Assembly: GCF_000003815.2 (NCBI RefSeq)
Contig: NC_049982.1
Span: 1,257,697 to 1,321,696 of the forward strand
Length of the DNA stretch: 64,000 nucleotides
From: Branchiostoma floridae
Taxonomy: Eukaryota > Chordata > Leptocardii > Amphioxiformes > Branchiostomatidae
Reading direction: 5' to 3'
The stretch's first letter is position 1. Each line of letters begins with the position of its first letter. The notes below the pieces were generated by a model that saw only the letters and a list, made by a program, of their open reading frames with translations, was not told the origin of the DNA and did no database searches. Both the position numbers and the translations under genes were made by a program. Shown here piece by piece: positions 40,671-51,000 of the stretch.

Positions 40671-42170
40671 GGCAGCGATCGCACCTGAGGCGCCACTGAA
40701 GCCATTGACGTCACCACCACAGAGAAATGGACATCCAGCAACAGCGCGGTGTCATTAGGCTGGTCATTTTCTATAACCACTGAAAAACTTCACCGAGGAG
40801 TAGTCATGTCACCCATGACCGTCCGAAAACCTATATGAGGCATACATGTTCTTTTGTTGAATTTCTTATTCTGTACAATGCGTTTTGAACATTTACATTT
40901 GTCATTTTCTATAACCACTGAATAATGCCACCGTCCATGGCCGTCCGAAAACCTATATAAGGATGCAAATTCATTTCATAGATCTAAACATGTACCATAC
41001 TTGTAAATTCGTTTGATGAATTTCTGTAAAATGCACACACGTAACACTATGGCGATTACAGATATTATTTTGAGGCCAAAATTTTCGCAGAAAATGTCAA
41101 ATCGTTGTGAAATCTTGTCAACTGTACTGTACTGATGATGAGCATTTATCCTTGCTGGGAGGAGGGAGGGATTTGTTCTTGTCAATGTTTTGTGAGCTCT
41201 TCCTCTGATTGGATCCGGTGTTAAGTGTGTTACTGCGTCATTATCAATATGAAATGGGGCCTCCTGATTGGTCGGGTGGACATACTTTCATACGGATAGA
41301 TTATGTGCCCTCTTTCGACTTTGTGCGGTACTGCAGAGGAACACCTGAGCTTGATATCTCATGTCCTGACAAACTGCGGTCACGATTTAGGTTGGAAAAA
41401 AGCTAACATGGGCGGAAAGAGGTGACATCAGTTCGGTCGTTAACAGCTTATAATAAAGACAACAGCGACCAAATAATGTGTCCATTTTTACCCATTTTAA
41501 TCACCTCAAAATCGACGGACATACTTACAGCAAACAGTCCTTATATTAGTATCTTAGCTATAGTCAAAATACTTAGGGGAACAATGCATGTTCTGCTATC
41601 TGCTACAGTCTTCGCTAACGTTTGCTTGTTTGTTTCACCAAATATAACGTTATAATCTTAACTAGTAAAAACCTTTCCAAAGAACAAAACATGCTCTGAC
41701 GTATCAGTTACGCAGCAAAGTATATTTACTTTTATCACCGAGAATAATGTCGTAACGTAACTTAAATTTAACTAACATGTGCTGTCATTACAACCAGACT
41801 CCCTCTCCATCGTTATGCTTCTCTCTCCCTTTCGCTCTCTCCCTCTTTCTCTCTTATACCTGCCTGTCTCTCCAGATCCCTCTCTCTCTTTCTCCATCTC
41901 TCTCTCCCTCCCAGCTACAAGTTTTCTCAACCCCTCTCGGTTTCTTCATGACAGTTGCACTGAAAAGCTAAAGCTAACCTTTGTATGTTTTGATGTAATA
42001 TATTTCATCTAGAAATTTCTCAAAACACTTTATAAGGACAACACATGTTCTACCACTATAGAAGACGAATAAAGAAAAAAAACGTAACTTTGTTACTTTC
42101 ACCGATAACTTTCACTTTTCTACTTTCGCCGTTAACTTTTACTCTTGTAGGATTCTCTAATAACTCCCTA

Positions 42171-42442
42171 CTACTTCTCATCAACCCATTCCTCCATCTC
42201 CATCTGTTTCTCCTCAACAATCTCCCTCAGCTCCTCCAGGAGACCATCGAGCTCTTCCAAGATGGCGTCTTCATCCACCTCATCCTCGCTGACGTCATCA
42301 GCGTCCTGGTCCTCCCAAGTCTCGCCCAGCTGCTCTCGCGGGATTTCATCAGTCTGGTCCTCATCCACATCCGGGTCCTCCTCCTCCCCAACTGCGCTAA
42401 ACTCGAATGCCGGGTCCGCATCATCAGCTTCCACTTCTCGTG
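42171..42442 (-). CDS. Gene D last exon: short acidic tail
   Basis: After CACCAG it reads REVEADDADPAFEFSAVG, then [18 protein letters not shown], ending [20 protein letters not shown] and EEWVDEK. It is the paralogue of gene C's last exon, but with one repeat unit (about 90 residues against 270). The stop is TAG. Homology continues into the 3' flank. Confidence 0.83.
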
Positions 42443-42851
42443 CTGGTGTAAAAGTGAAGGTGATGTTGATTTAGTTTAACTCAGGGATGCCACATATCAA
42501 ATGGTGTTCTACTAAGGCCAAAGTCACATTTTTAAACCGGGGCCAAACAAATTTAGGGGATCCAAAAGTACGATTTAAAAGGCAACAAAAACATAAAATG
42601 GACCAAAATAATTCAATAGCATGCCATGAACATATGTATTGTCATGAGCTATCATTTTTGGCTTCCACAGCCCGGCCGGGCTCGGGTTGGAAATGCGACG
42701 TATATCTAATGCGACTGTTATGTATTGTGTAAACGGTATGCTGAACTCAACATGTTGATATATTCATATACCTGATTTATCTTTTTCGTCATACTCAACA
42801 TTTTGCATGGCACCCCAATTATAAAGACAAAGGGTACACAAATCGATTTTT

Positions 42852-42937
42852 GGTCACAGCAAGGTCACAGCAAGGTCACAGCAAGGTCACAGCAAGGTCA
42901 CAGCAAGGTCACAGCAAGGTCACAGCAAGGTCACAGC
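42852..42937. repeat. 11-bp tandem repeat GGTCACAGCAA, ~8 copies
   Basis: Perfect units in the gene D intron before the acidic exon. Confidence 0.95.
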
Positions 42938-43052
42938 ACAACCGCGATTCCCAGCCTTCGGGCCTGCTTCTCATGCCGGTGAAGGCCACGCGAGAATGAT
43001 GAAAGCTTACGCTAAGCTCGGATAAAGATTAGATTAACTACTAGGATGAAGT

Positions 43053-43152
43053 TATAGCCTGGGTACCATTCTCCGCAGTAAACGCTGGCCTTTCGCTGGC
43101 AAGCTTAACGATTGAGCCGGTGGCTGAAACGGAGGATGATACCCAGGCTATA
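43053..43152. mobile_element. 100-bp MITE, TIR TATAGCCTGGGTACCATTCT
   Basis: The left arm TATAGCCTGGGTACCATTCT-CCG is mirrored on the right by CGGAGGATGATACCCAGGCT-ATA. A relative lacking one arm lies at about 24883-24970 in the matching intron region of gene C. Confidence 0.75.
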
Positions 43153-43166
43153 AACGGTCATCTCAC

Positions 43167-43202
43167 CTGACTGTCCCCCACAGGCGGCCGTATCTCCCGG
43201 TC
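43167..43202 (-). CDS. Gene D mini-exon (12 codons)
   Basis: A 36-nt phase 1-1 exon encodes GPGDTAACGGQS, one residue different from gene C's mini-exon. It is evidence that this part of gene D can still be spliced. Confidence 0.75.
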
Positions 43203-43573
43203 CTGGAAACAAACGTACATTTCGGTTAGCACGTGCGGTGGCAACAGCATTGGTGTTGATGTCTTATAGCATCACAAAACACTGCTGTAAATATTTTTTC
43301 TTAAAATGTCTTAAGTCGTTTTTTTTTAAACTTTTTTTGTTTACATCATGTTTTTAAGTTTACATCATCTATAGAACCTTTCTTTGGAATACATTTACCT
43401 TCTGTGGAAATAATCATTTCTAATTAATGATATGGCCACTCTGTCAATTTCCTTAGTTGTATTATTTTGTCATATAATATTCACTTCCAATCTTTACCTA
43501 TTATATACATATAGTAAGCTAACTGAGGTAAAAGGCTTGTCTTCAGAGGTTGAAGACTACAGTGCTGTTCACG

Positions 43574-43755
43574 CTCCACTAGGGCGGCGACCTCGTTATT
43601 TGACAGCGCGCTGAACGAATTTCATAGAAAGGAACAAAAACTATACGCTTTGGGTGTTTTGTTCTGATTTAAGGCTTACTTTTACAAATCGTATGATATC
43701 GAAATTATAGACTCAGCGCTAATTTAGATCGCAGCGAGATTGCCGTGTAGTGGAG
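43574..43755. mobile_element. MITE-like element, ends CCACTAGGGCGGCGA
   Basis: The left CTCCACTAGGGCGGCGACCT is mirrored by the right CGAGATTGCCGTGTAGTGGA. The interior matches 25385-25540 of gene C, at the same position between lectin exon and mini-exon. Confidence 0.6.
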
Positions 43756-43769
43756 TAGGATGGCTTCAC

Positions 43770-43950
43770 CTGTTTGGCAGATGAAGTACTTCGTCTCGCT
43801 GCACCCGGCGTTGTCCCACTTGAAGCCGGCTGCTGCCTTCAGCATGACGCACTGCTGCCCCCCGTTGTTGCCGGGCTCCCCGGGGGCCCAGCCCTTGTAG
43901 CCGCAGTTTGAAAGGGGAGTTTCGTCCGCCCACTTCCAGCCTCCACTCCC
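43770..43950 (-). CDS. Gene D exon: C-terminal half of C-type lectin domain
   Basis: A 181-nt exon, phase 0 to 1, encodes [42 protein letters not shown] and YFICQT. EPGN resembles the EPN motif more closely than gene C's QPGN. The matching N-half exon is not visible; it may be lost or may lie in the gap at 46412-46511. Confidence 0.85.
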
Positions 43951-44445
43951 CTGTAAAAAGACCAGAGCAAGTCAAGACCAAAGATACTAAAAACCAGATT
44001 CAGCTGCAGTGCCATGTTTCCTAAGCTTGCCGAAGCATTCAGTTGTCACAAATTGCGAATCGAATCAGGAAGGCATAACCGCACGTCTTTAGAAGAATCT
44101 GAGAATTTCGTAGTAAATAGATCAAGTAGAAGACTGAGTACATTCACTGTGGATTGTCCTTTATATAATCGCGATAGACGCATTCAGTTATGTGTTAATC
44201 TTAATTCCCACTTCAGATGCTTTAATAGTAAAGAAAAATTCAAAATACAGCCTTCGATAAGCCGACTCTAACTAATCACTCATCTTCCTACATTTGTACA
44301 ATTACTAACACAGCGAAAGGATACATCTATAAAACAAGAATATATAAATGGACTATTGTAGTGTTTGACGTTGTTAAAATGTGACCTGCACTAAGCTCTT
44401 GGCATGCAAGTGGGGAAAATATTAAAAATGCAGATCTTCATTCCT

Positions 44446-46411
44446 TCATTGTACACCACTAGGCCTGTATCTTACTGTAGCATTGTACACCATAAGGCCT
44501 GTAGCTTACTGTAGCATTGTACACCACTAGAATTGTATCTTACCGCAGCATTGTACACCACTAGGCCTGTACCTTACCGCAGCATTGTACACCACTAGGC
44601 CTGTACCTTACCGCAGCATTGTACACCACTAGGCCTGTATCTTACCGTAGCATTGTACACCACTAGGCCTGTATCTTACCGTAGCATTGTACACCATAAG
44701 GCCTGTATCTTACTGTAGCATTGTACACCACTAGAATTGTATCTTACCGCAGCATTGTACACCACTAGGCCTGTACCTTACCGCAGCATTGTACACCACT
44801 AGGCCTGTACCTTACCGCAGCATTGTACACCACTAGGCCTCTGCCTTACCGTAGCATTGTACACCATGAGGCCTGTATCTTACCGCAGCATTGTACACCA
44901 CTAGGCCTGTATCTTACCGTAGCATTGTACACCACAAGGCCTGTATCTTACCGTAGCATTGTACACCACTAGGCCTGTATCTTACCGTAGCATTGTACAC
45001 CATGAGGCCTGTATCTTACCGTAGCATTGTACACCACTAGGCCTGTATCTTACCGTAGCATTGTACACCACAAGGCCTGTATCTTACCGTAGCATTGTAC
45101 ACCACTAGGCCTGTATCTTACCGTAGCATTGTACACCATGAGGCCTGTATCTTACCGTAGCATTGTACACCACTAGGCCTGTATCTTACCGTAGCATTGT
45201 ACACCACAAGGCCTGTATCTTACCGTAGCATTGTACACCACTAGGCCTGTATCTTACCGTAGCATTGTACACCACAAGGCCTGTATCTTACCGTAGCATT
45301 GTACACCACTAGGCCTCTGCCTTACCGTAGCATTGTGCACCACTAGGCCTGTACCTTACCGTAGCATTGGGCCCCACTAGACCTGTATCTTACCGTAGCA
45401 TTGTACACCATGAGGCCTGTATCTTACCGCAGCATTGTACACCGTGAGGCCTGTATCTAAATGTAGCATTGTACACCGCTAGGCATGTATCTTACCGTAG
45501 CATTGTGCACCACTAGGCCTGTATCTTACCGTAGCATTGTGCACCACTAGGCCTGTATCTTACCGTAGCATTGTACACCATGAGGCCTGCATCTTACTGT
45601 AGTATTGTACACCATGAGGCCTGTATCTTACCGTAGCATTGTACACCACTAGACCTGTATCTTACCGTAGCATTGTACACAACTAGGCCTGTATCTTACC
45701 GTACCATCGTACACCATGAGGCCTGTATCTTATTACAGCATTGTTCACCATGAGGCCTGTATCTTACCGCAGCATTGTTCACCATGAGGCATGTATCTTA
45801 CCGTAGCATTGTACACCATGATGCCTGTATCTTACCGCAGCATCGTACACCATGAGACCTGTATCTTACCGCACCATTGTTCACCATGAGGCCTGTATCT
45901 TACCGCAGCATCGTACACCATGAGGCATGTATCTTACCGCAGCATTGTACACCATGAGGCCTGTATCTTAATACAGCATTGTTCACCATGAGGCCTGTAT
46001 CTTACCGCAGCATCGTACACCATGAGGCCTGTATCTTACCGCAGCATTGTTCACCATGAGGCCTGTATCTTACTACAGCATTGTTCACCATGAGGCCTGT
46101 ATCTTACCGCACCATTGTTCACCATGAGGCCTGTATCTTACCGTAGCATTGTACACCATGAGGCCTGTATCTTACCGTAGCATTGTACACCTTGACGCCT
46201 GTATCTTACCAGCATTGTACACCACTAGGCCTGTATCTTACCGCAGCATTGTACACCATGAGGCCTGTGTCTTACCGCAGCATTGTACACCATAAGGCCT
46301 GTATCTTACCGTAGCATTGTACACCATGAGACCTGTATCTTACCGCAGCATCGTACACCATGAGGCCTGTATCTTACCACAGCATTGTTCACCATGAGGC
46401 CTGTATCTTAC
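44446..46411. repeat. 34-bp minisatellite, ~57 copies, carrying a 5' splice site
   Basis: The plus-strand unit is CTTACCGTAGCATTGTACAC plus CACTAGGCCTGTAT. The coding (minus) strand of each unit contains AATGCTACG-GTAAGAT, the donor of the lectin N-half exon (GATGCTACG-GTAAGC in gene C). Variants ACTAG, ACAAG and CATGAG give a higher-order pattern. It ends in an assembly gap. Confidence 0.95.
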
Positions 46412-46511
46412 NNNNNNNNNNNNNNNNNNNNNNNNNNNNNNNNNNNNNNNNNNNNNNNNNNNNNNNNNNNNNNNNNNNNNNNNNNNNNNNNNNNNNNNNN
46501 NNNNNNNNNNN
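46412..46511. other. Assembly gap (100 N)
   Basis: A round-number gap at the edge of the 34-bp array, so its true size is probably unknown. The missing gene D lectin exon would be expected here. Confidence 1.
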
Positions 46512-46946
46512 TTTTGATACTGGCTTATGCTACCGTAGGATCTGCTTGGAGATTAAGGAACGCAGTCAACAAGACCACATCACAGCGAAGGGGGCACTGA
46601 TCCAGTCAAGCTGACTGAAGAGGTATGCTTGCAATAGTCGTGGTAGAGAAGACAATATTTGCAGGTTCATCGTTCTGGGAAATTTCTTAACTCTTTCCGA
46701 CAAGCGATGCAATGGACTTCGCTTCGTCATCACGAGTTTCTATTGCACAGTGTGACGCGGGCCTAGAGCTTGTCAACATACTAATGATGCTTACTTGTCA
46801 TAAAGAAGAGACCAATAAACGAATAAACCAAATAGCTTAAACTCACACAGACAAGTTTGTAAGAAACCAAGCTACTGCAAAGCACAGGAAAGGAGAGGAA
46901 ACTGCAGTAGGAAGTCTCTATAGGAAACAACTACAGCACCTCAAGG

Positions 46947-47196
46947 TGTACTCTCACTGCACTTGCGTCAAGCTTGCGTCACTGCGGGGTTCGAAAGATA
47001 CTCTACGAATTTCAGAGATAAAGAACGAATTTTCTTACTTTTTATGTATTTTGTCTTCTGAGTCATCATTTTTACAGTATTACGTATTACAAAATATGTA
47101 AATTATACAAAAAAAATCGGATAAAACAACGAAACAGTGACGCAGCGAACAAACCCCGCAGTGACGCAAGCTTGACGGAAATGCAGTAAGAGTGCA
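46947..47196. mobile_element. MITE family M8, copy 2, with 8-bp duplication
   Basis: The ends TGTACTCTCACTGCACTTGC and, inverted, TGCACTCTTACTGCATTTCC continue into GTCAAGCTTGCGTCACTGCG on both sides. Flanks CCTCAAGG and CTTCAAGG form an 8-bp duplication with one mismatch, as in hAT-type elements. Confidence 0.78.
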
Positions 47197-47215
47197 CTTC
47201 AAGGGAAGACCTTAC

Positions 47216-47440
47216 CGCATCCGGGTATATCACACTCCTCCCATCTGGTCCCCGGGTCCGTAGTGTAGCACCAGGGTTGGGCGTGGCCGTCCGGGTTGCG
47301 GCAGTAGTTGTGATCCTCGCGATCCTGCGGCTTGTGTGCGGGCTTGTGGGGCGATTTGCTGTCCCAATTTTGGCACGTTTTTCCTGACTTGGTGTGAGAC
47401 ACTTTCCCGCGGTAGGACGTCCCTTTTCCCATGCGGCATT
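47216..47440 (-). CDS. Gene D exon: intact kringle
   Basis: A 225-nt phase 1-1 exon encodes [49 protein letters not shown] and ECDIPGCG. It is the closest paralogue of gene C kringle 4, including the upstream intron (TTCTGCAGGTA.AAACCGCCAT). Confidence 0.92.
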
Positions 47441-47819
47441 CTGCAGGTACAAACCGCCATCAAACAGGGTTAGTTGTCGGAACCGGTTATAAAGTAAAGC
47501 AAATACCTTATTGATCTAAATCTGACATTTTTCACTTTAACTTTAAGTCTCATCATATTAGATCTTTGCTGCAACTCAATAACACAATGTACAGGCTGGT
47601 ATCTCTACCAGAACGAATGTCTTTCTTTGAGCTGTATTCTCGCTTTCACTTTCCCAAGGACCTTATACCTACTTGTGTCGTCACATTTCTCACGTTGCTC
47701 CGTGAGTAAGAATGGTGTAGAGGTCTGCCTGCAGTGGTCGTCATGTTGAGTCCTTGAGCAGGCGGGATGGGGGGGGGGGGGGGGGGGGGGGGTTCCCCGT
47801 TAAAAAAAAAAATTTCCCC

Positions 47820-48045
47820 CTCCCGGGATGTCCCAAAACTCCCCTTTCTTCCCGGGGGCCTTGGGGGAACACCCGGGCATGTCCCCATTTTCCCGGTTGC
47901 GGCAAAAATTTTGCTCCAGGCCCTCCTGCGGCTTGGGGGGGGGCTTTTTAAGGGAACTGGTTTCCCCACCCTTAAATTTCCGGCCTGACAGGGTCTTATA
48001 CTCGGTCCCGCGCGCGGTAGGTTACTCCAGACCCTTCCAGACACT
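47820..48045 (-). pseudogene. Kringle exon with corrupted sequence
   Basis: The 226-nt span has the right length and anchors: acceptor CCCACAG, then ECLEGSGVTYR at the start and QNFCRNRENGDMPGC, APGKKGEF and DIPG near the end. Homopolymers are inflated (runs of G and C), conserved Cys and Trp codons are altered and stops appear. A 23-base G run adjoins it. It looks like low-quality base calls over a real kringle, though true decay is possible. Confidence 0.65.
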
Positions 48046-48148
48046 CTGTGGGTAAGATAAGGAAAGATTTATATATGAATATGAATATGGCACCGTACAT
48101 ACAATTCGTGTACGACAAGCACAATAATTTTGTTGAAGTAGGTGTGGA

Positions 48149-48563
48149 TTTTTTTTTTTTTTTTTATTGAGATTCTCCATATACATATGGAGGGTATGGC
48201 GAAACAGGTGTCAAAGACGCCTTTTCAAAGCCACCATACCGTTGGCTTTGTTGTTCGGAGTTTCCATCTCCTAGGAGGACTTCCGACCAAGGATGCAAGG
48301 GGTTCCTCCTACCCCTGACTCGTGTGTCATGGCGGGTGCGTCATGCCCGAACATGCCCCTATGGCCTGTCACCACAACAAAGGCCTGTCACTGCCACTAG
48401 CCGCAGCTATGTACTCATTTACACCTGAGTTAGGTGAGGAAAGTCGTGTTAAGTGCCTTTCCCAAGGGCACAAGACCGGTGACACGGCAAGCGGATTTGA
48501 ACCCGGGACCTCTCGGGCCTGAGACCAACGCGCTCCCGATCGTGCCACGCGGTCCCACTATGT
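48149..48563 (-). mobile_element. Full-length tRNA-derived SINE (~415 bp)
   Basis: Read on the minus strand it starts GGGACCGCGTGGCACGATCG (A-box region), has B-box GGGTTCAAATCC, then a body including CCTTTGTTGTGGTGACAGG, and ends in a poly(A) tail (T run at 48149-48167). Confidence 0.75.
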
Positions 48564-48670
48564 GCCACGCGGTATCACACTTGTTCTGTGCAAGATTAAA
48601 TAATGGAGCCAAATGAGTCTTTGTGGAATATGGCGGGCTAAATATCCCAATTCTACTTCAAGTTGATATC

Positions 48671-50348
48671 GCTCTCGCCGCGCTGAGGCAAATTTGGCAT
48701 CGCGGCGAGGCAAATTTCCGTTTCGTAAACCGTCGTTGCCTTCGAGAAGGGTCGTTGCCAAATTTTAGAACGCTCGTTGCCTTTCTAACCGGCGATGCCA
48801 TTTCCGAGCGACCGATCTTGAATTCCGAGTGCTCGCGGCATGTTCGTGAAGCTTCCGTAGCTTCTCGGGAAGTTTCTATAATTCATGAAAGAAGGGCCAG
48901 ATCTTGCTCCACTGTGGGAAGAAGAACCTTTTTAGGACTGTAACTCTGTCTTCTGCTCAGCTGAGGTGTACCGAATTGTCACATTACGATATACGTACAC
49001 CGTTTTGTGAGTAAATTTGGCCAGAGTGTCATATAGATACACTGGAGTCATTTGTTATGTAGGATTACACCAACAGTAGGGGTGGGGTGGACTGAAGCAC
49101 CGGATTGTAAATTGGTAAGGGTTACTGACCAATTCTGGATTGGATCAAGGAAGGGTTTGGGCACTTTGGAACTAAGGCTGCAACTAAGGCTAGGCATAGA
49201 ACCTGACTTTGTACCTCTTCCAACCTCACCACATTTTAGAACAGTCCTTTATTGAAGGAGAGGCTGGTAACATGGCTTAGAAACACAAACAAGCGGCAGG
49301 CATTGTCATTCACGTACGGTGTTAGTGGAGTTGGTAGTCAGTAAGTCAGAGTCTGACAAACTGAATCACAACGTCACTAACACATTTTTATCAATAGACG
49401 TTCCAGCATATAGCAGACAATAGCTGTTGTACTTGTAAATGTAATAGGCTCTTACGGTCAGGTCGATAATGTTTGTATGTATTTGACACTTCTCACATGC
49501 ATGGCATTACGTTGATGTGCGATCGCGACCTGATTAAAGTGTCGGATTTACATACAAATAGAGTCCGGTAACAAAGGAAATAAATTTGTGGACAAAAGGA
49601 ATGAATTTGTTTTTCCCTTCTTACACTAATTCACCCTTCGTGTAGACATAACAAGTAATAACTTTGATACAAGGGCTCAGAAATAAAGTAATAGTACATT
49701 TTAATAACATTATAATATAATATCTTTATTGCAAACTCATGCCCGAAGGCTAATTGCAAAAATACATGTATGAAAGTAGATTGATGATAATGATACTGAA
49801 TGGTATACAAATATAATGGTAACAAAGTGGACATTATTAAGTGAAATAGGAGCCATCAACTATAGTGATACTTCTAAGATTTCTTATGCATACTGTTGTA
49901 TATCGATACGCCAGAATATAATGCACTAACCCAGCCACTCCAACTAACATCTGTTTTGAATAAATAACACTATCCCGTACAACTCAAAGTCAAGACCTGC
50001 TTATTCCAGCCTCCCATAAAGTAGGTAACAACACAACACATTTCTGTTCCTCCGCAATTTGCGAGCGAAGTAGAATAAGAAAAGGTTTGAGCGGTGATGG
50101 AGAACGTTAACCGGGCCCAGAGTCATATGCTTCGAGGCTTCGAGGGATGCGATAACCCACAATACTAAGAGTTCCGAGAATTCCACGAAAATTTCACGAA
50201 CATGCCGCGAGCACTCGGAATTCAAGATCGGTCGCTCGGAAATGGCATCGCCGGTTAGAAAGGCAACGAGCGTTCTAAAATTTGGGCAACGACCTTTCTC
50301 GAAAGCAAACGACGGTTTTACGAAACGGAAACTTGCCGCGGCGAGAGC
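48671..50348. mobile_element. Non-autonomous element with ~170-bp terminal inverted repeats
   Basis: 48671-48880 and 50150-50348 are inverted copies. About 80 bp, including AACGCTCGTTGCCTTTCTAA and GCGACCGATCTTGAATTCCG, is identical. The left copy has an extra ~30-bp internal duplication. The 1.3-kb interior has no coding frame of note. The right end lies 28 bp from a broken kringle. Confidence 0.7.
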
Positions 50349-50375
50349 GCCGCCCTAGCGGAATGGTGGCCTTAC

Positions 50376-50424
50376 CGCATCCCGGTATGTCACAGTACTC
50401 CCATCTCTTCCCGGGGTCCGTGGT
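50376..50424 (-). pseudogene. Truncated kringle exon (C-terminal end only)
   Basis: It encodes [17 protein letters not shown] with donor GTAAGG. Upstream of TTDP the kringle is replaced by unrelated sequence from 50425. It is presumably a remnant of a third gene D kringle. Confidence 0.75.
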
Positions 50425-50599
50425 ATTACAGGGTGGGCAGTACAGGGTTTAATGTAACGCTAATACCGTATTGAAGTGTTTATTGGGTTTTGGAATTGGA
50501 AAACTCAAGGGTACCCCGGGATAGCCTTGAGTAAAGCGAGAACAGACCTCTGTATTTACTGGTGTCGTAGCAACATGTTTATAGAATCATTTCAATAAG

Positions 50600-51000
50600 A
50601 AAAGGCAATTATAGAAAAGAAATAGGCATTTGTTGATGGGTAGGGGCTTAATACAAACCAATGCCGTAAGGATGTATTTAGTGGAGGTCTGCCAGGAGAG
50701 ACTGTAGCAGTGCACTGGTGGATTCGTAGTGGCGGCTCCAGAAATGTGGTAACTTGGGGGGGCGTGTCTGTCCTTGGGTCTGATCATGGCGTGTCCGAAC
50801 CTGTTCGGGATAGATCGGCCTATCCCTTTGTGATTACGCGACTGGTTCTCTGGCGAACTTTTATGTATAAATCCTTCTGAAATAGTAATTGTTAACACAG
50901 CAACGGAACGTCGACGTCGGTGGCCAGTTAAAGTCTTGTTTCACACGGTTTTCACTAGCTGGCCTAAAAAGGGGGCGTTGTCACATGTGACTGAAACTGG
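50600..51000. repeat. Inverted copies of the 35-kb repeat blocks
   Basis: GGATTCGTAGTGGCGGCTCC..GTAACTTGGGGGGGCGT and the GGGGGCGTTGTCACA region are reverse complements of blocks at 35118-35320 and 34903-34960. This ties the repeat family to both ends of the gene D region. Confidence 0.6.
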
